DNA of 64,000 nt from Pseudomonas multiresinivorans (GCF_012971725.1 NZ_CP048833.1:5084001-5148000), one strand, 5' to 3'. Shown: positions 21,342 to 31,174, counted from the first letter of the stretch. Translations and numbers: made by a program. The notes: a model not told the origin generated them from the letters alone.

Positions 21342-22586
21342 ATGACGCTTCCCACTCCCACCCTGCTGCAGCGACTCAAGGGCACCAGCCTGGTCCTGCG
21401 GATCTTCATCGGCATGCTCTGCGGCATCGCACTTGCCGTGCTCTGGCCACAAGGCGCAGTTGCGGTCGGCCTGCTCGGCAAACTGTTCATCTCCGCCCTG
21501 AAGGCCGTGGCGCCGGTGCTCGTCCTGGTACTGGTGATGGCCTCCATCGCCAACCACAAGCAGGGCCAGCGCACCCACATCCGGCCGATCCTGATGCTCT
21601 ACCTGATCGGCACCTTCTCCGCCGCGGTGGTTGCGGTGATCGCCAGCTTCGCCTTCCCGTCGAACCTGGTGCTGCATGCGCCCAGCAGCGAACTCGCCCC
21701 GCCCGGCGGCATCGGTGAAGTGCTGCGTTCGCTGCTGTTCAGCGTGACCACCAACCCGGTGAAGGCGCTGCTGGAGGCGGATTTCATCGCTATTCTGGCC
21801 TGGGCCATCGGCCTGGGTATTGCACTGCGCCACGCCCGCCAGACCACCCGCGACCTGCTGGATGACATGGCCAACGGCGTCACCCTGATCGTCCGCGTCG
21901 TCATCGCCTTCGCTCCGCTGGGCATCTTCGGCCTGGTGGCCGGCACCATCGCCGAATCCGGCTTCGACGCCCTGCTCGGCTACCTGCACCTGCTGGCCGT
22001 GCTGCTGGGCTGCATGCTGTTCGTGGCGCTGGTGGTCAACCCGCTGATCGTCTTCGCCAAGATCCGTCGCAACCCTTACCCGCTGGTGCTGATGTGCCTG
22101 CGCGAGAGCGGCATCACCGCCTTCTTCACGCGCAGCTCGGCGGCCAACATCCCGGTCAACCTGCAGCTGTGCCAGCGCCTGGGCCTGCACGAGGACACCT
22201 ACTCGGTGTCGATCCCGCTGGGCGCGACCATCAACATGGCCGGCGCCGCCATCACCATCAGCGTGCTGACCCTGGCGGCGGTGCACACCTTAGGGATAAC
22301 CGTGGACCTGCCCACCGCCATCCTGCTCAGCGTGGTCGCCTCGATCTGCGCCTGCGGCGCTTCCGGCGTGGCCGGCGGCTCGCTGCTGCTGATCCCGCTG
22401 GCCTGTGGCCTGTTCGGTATCTCCAGCGAAGTAGCGATGCAGGTGGTGGCGGTCGGCTTCATCATCGGCATTCTCCAGGACTCGGCCGAGACCGCGCTGA
22501 ACTCCTCCACCGACGTGCTGTTCACCGCCGCGGCCTGCATGGCCGAAGGCGACGTGGACGAGCAGCAGGCGACCGAGCGCGCCTGA
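21342..22586 (+). CDS. sstT: Serine/threonine:Na+ symporter SstT
   Basis: A 414-residue member of the dicarboxylate/amino acid:cation symporter family. It imports serine and threonine with sodium. Hydrophobic segments alternate across the whole length. Family landmarks are [31 protein letters not shown] near residue 268, the [24 protein letters not shown] motif near residue 290, and the [19 protein letters not shown] stretch near the C terminus that is typical of SstT. The ATG at 21342 follows GCGAAAGACGTC. It is monocistronic by spacing. Confidence 0.95.
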   Translation: MTLPTPTLLQRLKGTSLVLRIFIGMLCGIALAVLWPQGAVAVGLLGKLFISALKAVAPVLVLVLVMASIANHKQGQRTHIRPILMLYLIGTFSAAVVAVIASFAFPSNLVLHAPSSELAPPGGIGEVLRSLLFSVTTNPVKALLEADFIAILAWAIGLGIALRHARQTTRDLLDDMANGVTLIVRVVIAFAPLGIFGLVAGTIAESGFDALLGYLHLLAVLLGCMLFVALVVNPLIVFAKIRRNPYPLVLMCLRESGITAFFTRSSAANIPVNLQLCQRLGLHEDTYSVSIPLGATINMAGAAITISVLTLAAVHTLGITVDLPTAILLSVVASICACGASGVAGGSLLLIPLACGLFGISSEVAMQVVAVGFIIGILQDSAETALNSSTDVLFTAAACMAEGDVDEQQATERA

Positions 22587-22662
22587 TCCTCCCGGCGGGG
22601 CGGCACCAGCCGCCCCGCCGCATCTCGGCTAAGGTGACTGAACCCGTTCCGCGGATTCATCC

Positions 22663-23514
22663 ATGGCCGACACCCAAAGCTGGCGCCAGCGCCTCTACGT
22701 CATCATCTTCCAGTCCGACACGGTCGCCGGCCGGCGCTTCGACAGCGCGCTGCTGATCGTCATCCTCGCCAGCCTGCTGGTGGTGATCCTCGACAGCGTT
22801 GACGAGATCAGCAACGCCTACGGCGGCCTGCTCAGCGACATCGAGTGGGTGATCAACGGCCTGTTCCTGATCGAGTACCTGCTGCGCCTGTACTGCTCGC
22901 CCAAGCCCCTGCGCTACGCCCTGAGCTTCTACGGGCTGGTGGACCTGCTGGCGGTGCTGCCGGGGGTGATCGCCATCTTCTACCCCAACGCCCAGTACCT
23001 GCTGGTGATCCGCATCGTGCGGGTGCTGCGCGTCTTCCGCATCCTCAAGCTGCGCCAGTACCTGCGCCAGGCCGACTTCCTGCTCACCGCCCTGCGCGGC
23101 AGCCGGCAGAAGATCACGGTGTTCTTCGTCTCGGTGATGAGCCTGGTGACGGTGTTCGGCTCGCTGATGTACGTGGTCGAAGGCCCCGAGCACGGCTTCA
23201 CCAGCATCCCCCGCGGTATCTACTGGGCCATCGTCACCCTGACCACCGTAGGCTTTGGCGATATCACCCCGAAAACGCCGCTGGGCCAGGCCATCGCCAG
23301 CCTGGTAATGCTCACCGGCTACTCGATCATCGCCGTGCCCACCGGCATCTTCAGCGCCGAGCTGCACAACGCCATGCGCCAGGAACGCCCGCCAGGGCAA
23401 CTGGACAAGCCCTGCCCGGCCTGCGCCAAGGCCAGCCACGAGGCCGAAGCGGCGTTCTGCTCGCGCTGCGGCAACGCGCTGTTCCCAAGGGCGGATGACA
23501 CTGCCAGGGGCTGA
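22663..23514 (+). CDS. Voltage-gated potassium channel (Kv-type, six TM) with C-terminal zinc ribbon
   Basis: A 283-residue inner-membrane ion channel. S1-S4 occupy about residues 25-140, with an S4 voltage sensor carrying regularly spaced arginines (RIVRVLRVFRILKLRQYLRQ, 117-136). The pore has the selectivity filter TTVGFGD (194-200), which marks K+ selectivity. After S6 the cytosolic tail ends in a four-cysteine ribbon (C251, C254, C266, C269: CPAC...CSRCG), likely zinc-binding and unusual enough to note. The corresponding PAO1 gene lies in the same order. It probably sets membrane potential; gating ligand unknown. Confidence 0.92.
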   Translation: MADTQSWRQRLYVIIFQSDTVAGRRFDSALLIVILASLLVVILDSVDEISNAYGGLLSDIEWVINGLFLIEYLLRLYCSPKPLRYALSFYGLVDLLAVLPGVIAIFYPNAQYLLVIRIVRVLRVFRILKLRQYLRQADFLLTALRGSRQKITVFFVSVMSLVTVFGSLMYVVEGPEHGFTSIPRGIYWAIVTLTTVGFGDITPKTPLGQAIASLVMLTGYSIIAVPTGIFSAELHNAMRQERPPGQLDKPCPACAKASHEAEAAFCSRCGNALFPRADDTARG

Positions 23515-23661
23515 TCCCAGGTAACCGTTCGTCGCCCATCGCGGCATGAAATCACCCAGGCTCAACCCGTTGCCTGCGCCCCCTTCGTCACAAGCGCCAT
23601 GGACGGACGCCATGGTGGCGTTCCGCAGTGTCGGTCGCCTTCCAGGCCCCGAGGTGAGCAC

Positions 23662-25317
23662 ATGCCCTTTCGACTCCACCCACTGATCCTCGCCATGACC
23701 GGTGCGCTGGCCAGCACCTCGCTGCTGGCCGCGCCGCAGGTGGCCGACAGCCGCATCAGCGCGGTGACCGTCTACACCGACCGCGCCATCGTCACCCGCA
23801 CCGCCACCCTGCAGCTGCCCGCCGGCCAGCACGAGATCGCCCTGGAGCAGTTGCCCCTGCGCATCGATGACAACAGCCTGCAGGCCTCGCTCAGTGCCAG
23901 CGCCGCCGCGACCCTGCTCGACGTCAGCAGCGCGCCGCAGGTATCGCCGCCTTCGCAGGACAATCGCCTGCAGCAGCTGGACGCGCAGTTGCGCGACATC
24001 GAGCGGCAGGAGCGTGAAATCAGCGACCGTGGCAGCGTGCTGGAAAACCAGAAGCAGTTCCTCGCCGACATCCAGGCCAGCAGCACCAAGCCGGGCAAGA
24101 ACCAGGCACTGCCGAGCATCGACGAACTGAAGAACCTGCTGCAGATGAGCGAGGGCAACCTGGGCCGCATCCTCGACGAGCAGCGCAAGCTCGACCAGCA
24201 GGGCGAGCAACTGCAGCAACACAAGCAGGAGCTGGAGAACCAGCGCAGCCACCTGGCAGGCGATGGCACCCACTACAAGCGTGCGATCCTGCGCGTGGCG
24301 CTGGAGAAGCCGGCACAAGTCCAGCTGCAGCTCAGCTATACGCTCTACGATGCCTCCTGGCGCCCTGCCTACGACGCCCGCCTGCGCGACGGTGAGGACA
24401 AGATCGAGATGACCTACCAGGGCATAGTCCGGCAGAGCAGCGGCGAGGACTGGACCGATGTCGACCTCACCCTGTCCACCGCTCGCCCCAACCTGGGCAG
24501 CAGCGTGCCGGCGCTGTCGCCATGGTTCGTCGACACCTTCGATCCACGCACGGTAATGGCCGCCCGCCCCGCTCCAGCACCAGCCGCGCCCATGATGGCG
24601 ATGGAAGCGAAGAAGGCCCAGCGCTTCGCCGCCGACGAGATGGCCGTGGCCGGCTCGCTGGAAGAGATGCCCGTCGCGGTCGCCGAAGTCAGCGGTGCCA
24701 CCACCAGCGCTTCCTTCCATATCCCGACCCGCGCCACGCTCAACAGCGATGGCAGCTCGCAGAAGGTTTCCATCGCCCAGTTCAAACTGCCGGCAACCTT
24801 CCGCTACCTGGCCACGCCGTCGCTGCGCGAAGCCGCGTACCTGCAGGCCGATACCCGCAATGCCAGCGACTACCCACTGTTGCCCGGGACCCTCAATACC
24901 TACCTGGGCAATACCTTCGTCGCCAGCGGCCAGTTGCGCGCGGTGATGCCGGGCGAGACCTTCGAGCTGGCCCTGGGCGGCGACGAGGCGATATCGATCA
25001 AGCGCAAGCTGGTCAACCGCTATACCGACTACACCGGCCTCACCGGCGGCCGCAAGCGCGTCACCTACGAGTTCCGCATCGACGCGCAGAACAACCACAA
25101 GACCGAGCAGCGCCTGCAGTTCAAGGACCAATTGCCGGTCTCGCGCAACGAGCAGATCAAGGTCGTCCTGCTGGAGCCCGAAGGCCAGGAGGCCAAGCGC
25201 GAAGACGATGGCAAGCTGCTGTGGGACTGGCAGCTGAAACCGGGCGAGAAACGCAGCACCACCTTCAAGTTCAGCGTCGAGTATCCCAAGGAGCTGGAAG
25301 TCAGCGGGCTGGAATGA
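23662..25317 (+). CDS. MuiA-like mucoidy-inhibitor family exported protein
   Basis: A 551-residue protein with a signal peptide (MPFRLHPLILAMTGALASTSLLAA). The DUF4140 N-terminal beta domain spans about residues 28-120 (VTVYTDRAIVTRTATLQLPAGQHEIAL). A coiled coil follows at about 95-200 (Gln/Glu-rich, QQLDAQLRDIERQEREIS), and a C-terminal DUF4139 domain begins near residue 215 (YTLYDASWRPAYDARL). The family takes its name from a gene whose overexpression reduced mucoidy. Mechanism is unknown; an envelope role is likely. The start at 23662 has GAGGTGAGC before it. Confidence 0.88.
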   Translation: MPFRLHPLILAMTGALASTSLLAAPQVADSRISAVTVYTDRAIVTRTATLQLPAGQHEIALEQLPLRIDDNSLQASLSASAAATLLDVSSAPQVSPPSQDNRLQQLDAQLRDIERQEREISDRGSVLENQKQFLADIQASSTKPGKNQALPSIDELKNLLQMSEGNLGRILDEQRKLDQQGEQLQQHKQELENQRSHLAGDGTHYKRAILRVALEKPAQVQLQLSYTLYDASWRPAYDARLRDGEDKIEMTYQGIVRQSSGEDWTDVDLTLSTARPNLGSSVPALSPWFVDTFDPRTVMAARPAPAPAAPMMAMEAKKAQRFAADEMAVAGSLEEMPVAVAEVSGATTSASFHIPTRATLNSDGSSQKVSIAQFKLPATFRYLATPSLREAAYLQADTRNASDYPLLPGTLNTYLGNTFVASGQLRAVMPGETFELALGGDEAISIKRKLVNRYTDYTGLTGGRKRVTYEFRIDAQNNHKTEQRLQFKDQLPVSRNEQIKVVLLEPEGQEAKREDDGKLLWDWQLKPGEKRSTTFKFSVEYPKELEVSGLE

Positions 25318-25439
25318 CGACTGCCGGAGCAGCCCTTGCCCGGCCGGCCTGCTAGGCTGCCGGGCAACTGTCCGCTTCGTGGCATGCGCAGTGGCGCGGT
25401 GCGGAAAACGGCTCGCCGCATAAGCAAATAGCCTTTAAG

Positions 25440-25505
25440 TATTTAATTGCCATATAACCTGTCGGCATAATCGACTCCCAACAACACTGCCAAAAGGAAC
25501 TGCTC
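25440..25505 (+). promoter_or_regulatory. cysP promoter region
   Basis: An AT-rich stretch (about 25418-25475) interrupts the GC-rich background, with a -10-like CATAAT at 25466-25471 and no good -35. That pattern is expected for promoters activated by CysB under sulfur limitation. CysB control is inference. AAAAGGAA precedes the start codon. Confidence 0.45.
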
Positions 25506-26504
25506 GTGAAACGTCTGTTCAGCGCCTCGCTGCTGGCCGCCGGCCTCGCCCTGGCCACCGCCGCCCAGGCCGCCCAGCCCCTGCTCAACGTCTCCTACGA
25601 CGTGATGCGTGACTTCTACAAGGACTACAACGCCGCCTTCCAGAAACACTGGCAGGCAGAGAAAGGCGAGAAGATCACTATCCAGATGTCCCACGGTGGT
25701 TCCAGCAAACAGGCCCGCGCCGTGATCGACGGCCTGCCGGCCGACGTCATCACCATGAACCAGGCCACCGACATCGACGCCCTGGCCGACAATGGCGGCC
25801 TGGTGCCCAAGGACTGGGCGACCCGCCTGCCGAACAACAGCGCTCCTTTCACCTCCGCCACCGTGTTCATCGTGCGCAAGGGCAACCCGAAAGGCCTGAA
25901 GGACTGGGACGACCTGGTGAAGCCGGGTATCCAGGTCGTGGTGCCGAACCCGAAGACCTCGGGTAACGGCCGCTACACCTACCTCTCCGCCTGGGGCTAT
26001 GCGCAGAAGCACGGCGCGGATGAAGCCAAGGCCAAGGAATTCGTCGCCCAGCTGTTCAAGAACGTCCCGGTGCTGGACACCGGCGGTCGCGCTGCGACCA
26101 CCACCTTCATGCAGAACCAGATCGGCGACGTGCTGGTGACCTTCGAGAACGAAGCCGAGATGATCGCCCGCGAGTTCGGCCGTGGCGGCTTCGAAGTGGT
26201 CTACCCGAGCGTCTCCGCCGAAGCCGAGCCGCCGGTGGCCGTGGTCGACAAGGTGGTCGACAAGAAAGGCACCCGCGCCGAGGCCGAGGCCTACCTGAAG
26301 TACCTGTGGTCCGACGAGGGTCAGACCATCGCGGCGAACAACTACCTGCGCCCGCGCAACCCGGAAGTGCTGGCCAAGTTCTCCGACCGCTTCCCGAAAG
26401 TGGACTTCTTCTCCATGGTGAAGACCTTCGGTGACTGGCGCACCGTGCAGAAAACCCACTTCGCCGACGGTGGCGTGTTCGACCAGATCTATACCCCGAA
26501 CTGA
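25506..26504 (+). CDS. cysP: Sulfate/thiosulfate ABC transporter substrate-binding protein
   Basis: A 332-residue periplasmic binding protein. The signal peptide is MKRLFSASLLAAGLALATAAQAA. The mature protein shows the family signature LLNVSYDVMRDFYKDYN and the SHGGSSKQARAVIDGLPADV ligand-binding segment near residue 62, plus NPKTSGNGRYTYLSAWG near residue 140. It delivers sulfate or thiosulfate to the CysTWA importer, whose genes are not adjacent, so it is an orphan. The corresponding PAO1 gene is named cysP; Sbp is the close alternative. Expression likely rises under sulfur limitation. Confidence 0.93.
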   Translation: MKRLFSASLLAAGLALATAAQAAQPLLNVSYDVMRDFYKDYNAAFQKHWQAEKGEKITIQMSHGGSSKQARAVIDGLPADVITMNQATDIDALADNGGLVPKDWATRLPNNSAPFTSATVFIVRKGNPKGLKDWDDLVKPGIQVVVPNPKTSGNGRYTYLSAWGYAQKHGADEAKAKEFVAQLFKNVPVLDTGGRAATTTFMQNQIGDVLVTFENEAEMIAREFGRGGFEVVYPSVSAEAEPPVAVVDKVVDKKGTRAEAEAYLKYLWSDEGQTIAANNYLRPRNPEVLAKFSDRFPKVDFFSMVKTFGDWRTVQKTHFADGGVFDQIYTPN

Positions 26505-26536
26505 TCGGGGAGCCTTGCCGCCAGAGATGGGCGCGC

Positions 26537-26606
26537 GTAGGAGCGGACTCTGTCCGCGATGGCTCCCGCGCGATGCGGACCTATCGCGGACGCAGTCCGC
26601 TCCTAC
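26537..26606. repeat. Inverted REP-like pair (GGACT type)
   Basis: GTAGGAGCGGACTCTGTCCGCGAT at 26537-26560 faces its complement at 26583-26606. This is a second sequence class related to but distinct from the GAGCTTGCTCGCGAA type. It lies between the cysP stop and its terminator. Confidence 0.9.
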
Positions 26607-26615
26607 CCAAACGAA

Positions 26616-26650
26616 GAAGCCGGAGCTGCCCAGCAGCTCCGGCTTTTTTC
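26616..26650 (+). terminator. Rho-independent terminator
   Basis: AAGCCGGAGCTG-CCCAG-CAGCTCCGGCTTTTTTC is a 12-bp stem followed by six T. It ends cysP transcription after the repeat pair. Confidence 0.9.
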
Positions 26651-26668
26651 ATGGCACGGCATCAACTT

Positions 26669-26735
26669 GTAGGAGCGAGCTTGCTCGCGAACCCGCCCAA
26701 CGCCAGAGCGGCCGGAAAGTCCGTTCGCGAGCAAC
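26669..26735. repeat. REP-like element with truncated partner
   Basis: GTAGGAGCGAGCTTGCTCGCGAA at 26669-26691 is followed at about 26724-26734 by TTCGCGAGCAA, only the beginning of the inverted partner. The rest has diverged or been lost. Confidence 0.75.
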
Positions 26736-26773
26736 CCCGCCCCCACTGGGGACACCCAGCCAAGCACCGCTGG

Positions 26774-27877
26774 TTAGCGCTCCCCCTTCCAACCGACCTC
26801 GCGCAACGCCGCCAGCAGACGCTCGCCGCTCAAGGCCGGCACCAGTATGCCGTCATCGGTGCGCATGTCCTTGCCGGCCAGCAGCACATTGACGATAGCC
26901 TCCTCCACCGCCTCCGCCGCGGCGGCGAACAGTGGCGAGATATAGTCGTTGTTGACCATCTCCAGCGCCGTGGCGAACGGCAGGTTCTTGCGCCCGTAGT
27001 CCGCCGGCGGCAGGTCGCGGTTGCCGGTGGCGAAGGCAAGGAAGATGTCGCCGCTGGAATCGTCGGTCCCGCCACCAGTCCGGGCGATCCCCAGCGAGGC
27101 GCGTTGTGCCAGACGCTGGCACTGGTGCGGCAGCAACGGCGCATCGGTGGCAAGGATCACCACGATGGAGCCCATGCCCGGCGTGCCCTGTTCGGCGAAG
27201 GGCGACGGCAGATCGCCCAGCTGGCGCCCCACCGGGTAGCCATCCACCCGCAGTTCGCGGCGCTGGCCATGGTTGGCCTGCACCAGTGCGCCCACGGTCC
27301 AGCCACCCTGCTCTGCCGGCAGCTTGCGCGAGGCCGTGCCGATACCACCCTTGAACTCGTGGCAGATCATCCCCGTGCCGCCGCCCACCGGGCCTTCCCG
27401 CACCGGGCCGGACTCGGCCGCGGCCAGCGCCTCGCGCACCTGCTCGGCACCGACGTGCTGGCCCCAGATGTCGTTGAGCAGCCCGTCGTAGGTCTCCATC
27501 ACCACCGGCATGCACCAGTAGATGGACGGATCGGCCAACTCGGCATGCTCGGCGGCGATCAGCGCATCGCGCACCACGCCCACACTGTGAGTATTGGTGA
27601 TGGCGATGGGCGTGGTCAGCAGGCCCGCCTCGCGAATCCACTCCAGCCCCGTGGCGTCGCCATTGCCGTTGAGCACATGGCAGCCGGCAAAACAGGGTTG
27701 CTGGCGTGCCGCACCCTCGCGCGGCTGGACCACCGTGACCCCGGTGCGTACGGCGCGACCATCGCGCTCGCCGATCAGGGTGCTGTGGCCGACGCGGATG
27801 CCGGGAACGTCGGTGATGGCGTTGAACTCGCCGGGCGTGCCCAGGCCGAGGGTGATGCCGAGTTGACGAGCGCGCAT
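26774..27877 (-). CDS. P1 family peptidase (DmpA/BapA-type aminopeptidase)
   Basis: A 367-residue self-processing N-terminal nucleophile hydrolase. The beginning GEFNAITDVPGIRVGHSTLIGE is diagnostic. TNTHSVGVVRDA, VGGGTGMICHEFKGGIGTAS and the cleavage region GTPGMGSIVVILATDAPL near residue 235 follow; the Ser after MG should become the new N-terminal nucleophile after autocleavage. Such enzymes release N-terminal D- or beta-amino acids or act on small amides. It ends 28 bp before the amino-acid permease gene, suggesting a peptide/amino-acid utilisation operon with that permease and the divergent LuxR regulator. Confidence 0.9.
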   Translation of the reverse strand: MRARQLGITLGLGTPGEFNAITDVPGIRVGHSTLIGERDGRAVRTGVTVVQPREGAARQQPCFAGCHVLNGNGDATGLEWIREAGLLTTPIAITNTHSVGVVRDALIAAEHAELADPSIYWCMPVVMETYDGLLNDIWGQHVGAEQVREALAAAESGPVREGPVGGGTGMICHEFKGGIGTASRKLPAEQGGWTVGALVQANHGQRRELRVDGYPVGRQLGDLPSPFAEQGTPGMGSIVVILATDAPLLPHQCQRLAQRASLGIARTGGGTDDSSGDIFLAFATGNRDLPPADYGRKNLPFATALEMVNNDYISPLFAAAAEAVEEAIVNVLLAGKDMRTDDGILVPALSGERLLAALREVGWKGER

Positions 27878-27905
27878 GCTGTCTCCTTGGTTGTCGAGCA
27901 GGGTT

Positions 27906-29270
27906 TCAGAGCTTCTGAAAGGCCGGGCTGAGCTTGCCGTAGGTGCTGTAGAGAATCACCGACACGGCCAGTATCCCGACAATGATCATGATGTCCCGCG
28001 AGGAAGCGTCCATCAGCAGATTGAGCAACAGATAGCCGGCGCCGACCACGGCCAGCATCGCCGGCAACGGCCACAGCGGCATGCGGTACGGGTGCTCGCG
28101 ATCGCGGCGCAGCACGCGGCTGAACAGCGCGCAGAGCGCCACCACCAGGTAGACCATCACCAGCAGCAGCACGGTGAAGGAGGTCAGCTCCTCCAGGTTC
28201 GAGCTGAAGCTCAGCGCCGCCGAGGGCACGCCAAGGAACAGCGTGGCGATCCACGGCGACTCCCAGCGCGGATGGATGCGAGTGAAGGCGCGGTTCATCA
28301 GCGGCGTCCACAACTCGTCGCGGCCGCTGCTGAAGATCACCCGGCCGACCTGGATGACGATGGCGACGATGGCGTTGAACACCGAGAGGAAAATGCCGGC
28401 GCTGACCAGCCGCGACAGCGTTTCATTGCCGTGGGCGGTGAGCAGATAGCCGACCGGATCGGGGCTGGCGATCATGTCTTTCAGCGAAGGCGCGCCCAGC
28501 AGCAGCGCGGTCAACGGGACGATCTCGATCACCACCACCAGCACCAGCGACCAGATCACTGCGCGGTGCACATTGCGCCCGCCGCACTTCATGTCCTCGG
28601 CCAGCAGCACCGCGCCGCCGAAGCCGTTGTAGGAGAACAGCGCGGTACCCACGGCGCCGATCACCAGCGCCCAGGGCGCGGCGGCCAGTATCCCGCCGTC
28701 GATGTGCTGCGGCTGCACCAGTACGCTCACCGGCTGGCTGACATGGCCGAAGCCGAGTACCACGATCACCAGCAGCGCCGCCACTTCGCAGAGCAGGAAC
28801 ACGCCGGTGATCCAGGCGTTCACGCGGATATTCAGGATGCCCAGCACGTAGCTGGCGGCGACTATCACCAGGGCCACGGTCTGGGTGTCGAAGTTCGTCC
28901 CCAGAGCGTTGTTGAGGTAGGTCGCCGCGCCCGTCGCCAGTACCGGCGGGATGAACAGCAGCGAGACCAGCACGGTGAGGAAGGTGGCGTAGCCGGCAAG
29001 GCCGCCGAACACGCGCTTGGCATAGACATACTCGCCGCCGGCAGAGCTGTGGGCCCGGCCCAGCTCGGCATAACACCAGGCGAACATCAGGGCCAGGAAC
29101 CCGGCGAAGACGAACGCCAGGAAGGCCCCGCTGCCGGCCTGCTGGATGGCGAAGGGAGCGATGACGAAAACGGAGCTGGCGGGGGTGACCGCCGAGACGG
29201 TGATGGCGACTACGTCGAGCACGCCCAGGCTGGGCTTGAGCGCGCTCGCTGGCGCAGGGGAAGCGCTCAT
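27906..29270 (-). CDS. APC-superfamily amino acid permease
   Basis: A 454-residue inner-membrane transporter with about twelve hydrophobic segments. The N-terminal substrate-binding region VVAITVSAVTPASSVFVIAPFA and GSGAFLAFVFAGFLALMFAWCYAELG (TM1-TM2), followed by SAGGEYVYAKRVFGG, are characteristic of APC permeases. Substrate cannot be read from sequence; the downstream DmpA-type peptidase suggests an amino acid or amine released by that enzyme. The start at 29270 follows GAGGAAACAACGAT. It is divergent from a LuxR-type regulator. Confidence 0.9.
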   Translation of the reverse strand: MSASPAPASALKPSLGVLDVVAITVSAVTPASSVFVIAPFAIQQAGSGAFLAFVFAGFLALMFAWCYAELGRAHSSAGGEYVYAKRVFGGLAGYATFLTVLVSLLFIPPVLATGAATYLNNALGTNFDTQTVALVIVAASYVLGILNIRVNAWITGVFLLCEVAALLVIVVLGFGHVSQPVSVLVQPQHIDGGILAAAPWALVIGAVGTALFSYNGFGGAVLLAEDMKCGGRNVHRAVIWSLVLVVVIEIVPLTALLLGAPSLKDMIASPDPVGYLLTAHGNETLSRLVSAGIFLSVFNAIVAIVIQVGRVIFSSGRDELWTPLMNRAFTRIHPRWESPWIATLFLGVPSAALSFSSNLEELTSFTVLLLVMVYLVVALCALFSRVLRRDREHPYRMPLWPLPAMLAVVGAGYLLLNLLMDASSRDIMIIVGILAVSVILYSTYGKLSPAFQKL

Positions 29271-29479
29271 ATCGTTGTTTCCTCGTGTTGTTATTGGTGG
29301 CTGAGGCAGGAACGAAGACCTTGTCGCGCCCTCTGAGCGGGGCGCTGCGTGGGATGCAGTCTGGGCATGGCGAGTGGGGCGGCCAATCACCATTTGGGGT
29401 TACGCCCCCTTGACGGCGACGGGTTAAAAGGAGGAAACCGTGGGCCGACTCCTCCGCCCCTCTCAGAGAATCCCCTCGG

Positions 29480-30283
29480 ATGCACAACCTGTTCCGCGAA
29501 GTCGGCATGCACGCCAACCTCGGCCGCGCCATCGAGCAGATCGGCCAGCCGCGCTTCTGGAAGCAACTGGTCCTGCTGCTGCACCAGTGGTTGCCGTTCG
29601 ATAACGCCCTGGCGATGTTCTACCCGGCCAGCGGCACTCCGGTGGCGCTGGAGGAATACGATGCCGAGCCCACCGCCGGGCCAGCGGCCATGGCCATCTA
29701 CCTGGACGGTCTCTACCAGCTCGACCCGTTCTACCAGGCCTGCCGCGAGGGCGTGCCCAGCGGGTTGTACCGGCTGGAGGAAATCTCCCCGGACCAGTTC
29801 CGCCAGAGCGAGTACTTCCTCAGCTACTTCCACGACAACGTGCTGGAGGACGAGGTGCAGTTCATCCTGCAGCTGCCCGGCCAGGGCGCGCTGTCGCTTT
29901 CACTGGGTATGCGCCGGCTGTTCGATGGCGAGCAGACCGGCCTGCTGGCGATGCTCTGCCCCTGGGTGCTGGCCTTGATGCAGCAGCACTGGCAGCAACG
30001 CAGCCAGCGCCTGTTGCCGGGCGCCAGCGACGGCGTGGCGGTGCAGGTACGTGACGCCCTTAGCCACTTCGGCGCGGGTGTGCTCTCCGAACGCGAACTG
30101 GAGATCGCCCGGCTGATCCTGCGGGGTTACTCCTCCAAGGCCATGGCCGAGCGCCTGGCGATCTCCCCGGAGACCATCAAGGTCCACCGTCGCCACCTCT
30201 ACAACAAGCTCGACATCTCCTCGCAGCCGGAGCTGTTTTCGCTGTTCCTGCAGTCGCTGGGCCACGACCCGCAGAACCCCTGA
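29480..30283 (+). CDS. LuxR-type transcriptional regulator
   Basis: A 267-residue regulator. The C-terminal LuxR helix-turn-helix is clear at about residues 200-255 (LSERELEIARLILRGYSSKAMAERLAISPETIKVHRRHLYNKLDI). The N-terminal 190 residues form an unassigned sensory domain, lacking the response-regulator phosphoacceptor motif and with no clear autoinducer-domain signature. It is divergent from the permease-peptidase pair and is the likely regulator of those genes. An in-frame ATG for MHANLGRA at codon 10 is an alternative start. Confidence 0.88.
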   Translation: MHNLFREVGMHANLGRAIEQIGQPRFWKQLVLLLHQWLPFDNALAMFYPASGTPVALEEYDAEPTAGPAAMAIYLDGLYQLDPFYQACREGVPSGLYRLEEISPDQFRQSEYFLSYFHDNVLEDEVQFILQLPGQGALSLSLGMRRLFDGEQTGLLAMLCPWVLALMQQHWQQRSQRLLPGASDGVAVQVRDALSHFGAGVLSERELEIARLILRGYSSKAMAERLAISPETIKVHRRHLYNKLDISSQPELFSLFLQSLGHDPQNP

Positions 30284-30450
30284 GCGTGCCTTGAACACCA
30301 GCCGCCATCCGCGCTGCTGATGCCGGACCATTCGCGCGCGCCGGGACACCCCGCTGGCGCTGCACGGACACTACCGCGTGCCCGTCAGGCTTCTAGACTG
30401 GATCGGTGCCATCCAGACACGCCACGACAATCACAAGAGAGCACAGCCTG

Positions 30451-31035
30451 ATGAACGCACGCGCCAACTTCACCCATATGGAAGACAGCACCGCCGAGGA
30501 CTGGGCGATCATCGCCAAGGACTTCGGCCAGTACGCCGCGCTTCTGCCCGACCGGATCATGACCCACCTGCGCCTGCTCGACGGCGACTTCGGCGGCTTT
30601 CCGGTGGACCGCCTGACCCACTCGCTGCAGACCGCCACCCTGGCCCACCGCGACGGTCGCGACGAGGAATACGTGGTCTGCGCCCTGCTCCACGACATCG
30701 GCGACACCCTCGGCTCGTTCAACCACGCTGACATCGCCGCGGCCATCCTCAAGCCCTTCGTCAGCGAAGAGAACCTGTGGATGATCGAGAAGCACGCGAT
30801 CTTCCAGGGCTATTACTTCTTCCATCACCTGGGCCTGGACAGGCACCTGCGCGAGCAGTTCAAGGACCATCCGCAGTTCGAGCGGACCATCGAATTCTGC
30901 GCGCGCTACGACGCCGCCGCCTTCGATCCGGACGGTGAGGTGCTGCCGCTGGAGTACTTCGAACCCATGCTGCGCCGGGTCTTCGCCCAGCCGCGCCGCT
31001 CGATCTACCAGAAGCCCGACGGCAGCATGGCCTGA
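30451..31035 (+). CDS. HD-domain protein (PhnZ-like oxygenase/phosphohydrolase fold)
   Basis: A 194-residue cytoplasmic protein. Its metal-binding pattern is RLTHSLQTATLAHRDGRDEE (His), then CALLHDIGDTLGSFNHADIAA (HD) near residue 79, then MIEKHAIFQGYYFFHHLG (His), with an Asp near CARYDAAAF. This is the arrangement of the HD family that includes PhnZ and myo-inositol-oxygenase-like diiron oxygenases as well as phosphohydrolases. Substrate unknown. The start at 30451 was chosen for its position after an AGAGAGCACAGCCTG stretch; no neighbour clarifies the function. Confidence 0.8.
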   Translation: MNARANFTHMEDSTAEDWAIIAKDFGQYAALLPDRIMTHLRLLDGDFGGFPVDRLTHSLQTATLAHRDGRDEEYVVCALLHDIGDTLGSFNHADIAAAILKPFVSEENLWMIEKHAIFQGYYFFHHLGLDRHLREQFKDHPQFERTIEFCARYDAAAFDPDGEVLPLEYFEPMLRRVFAQPRRSIYQKPDGSMA

Positions 31036-31174
31036 GGGTCCCGAAGCGACCGGCGGTCCGCGACGAGCAGTCGCTAGCCGCCGCTGGCTCCGGGGTAGCG
31101 CATGGAATAAGATTCCCAAAATTCAGACGCGTAATTGGCCACAAGCCCACACGCATTAGGGAAGTTTCCTGCGC

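Noticed and set aside
22657..25131. Minus-strand open frame of over 800 codons
   Set aside because: Antisense to the K+ channel and MuiA genes, low complexity, no ribosome site and no recognisable domain.
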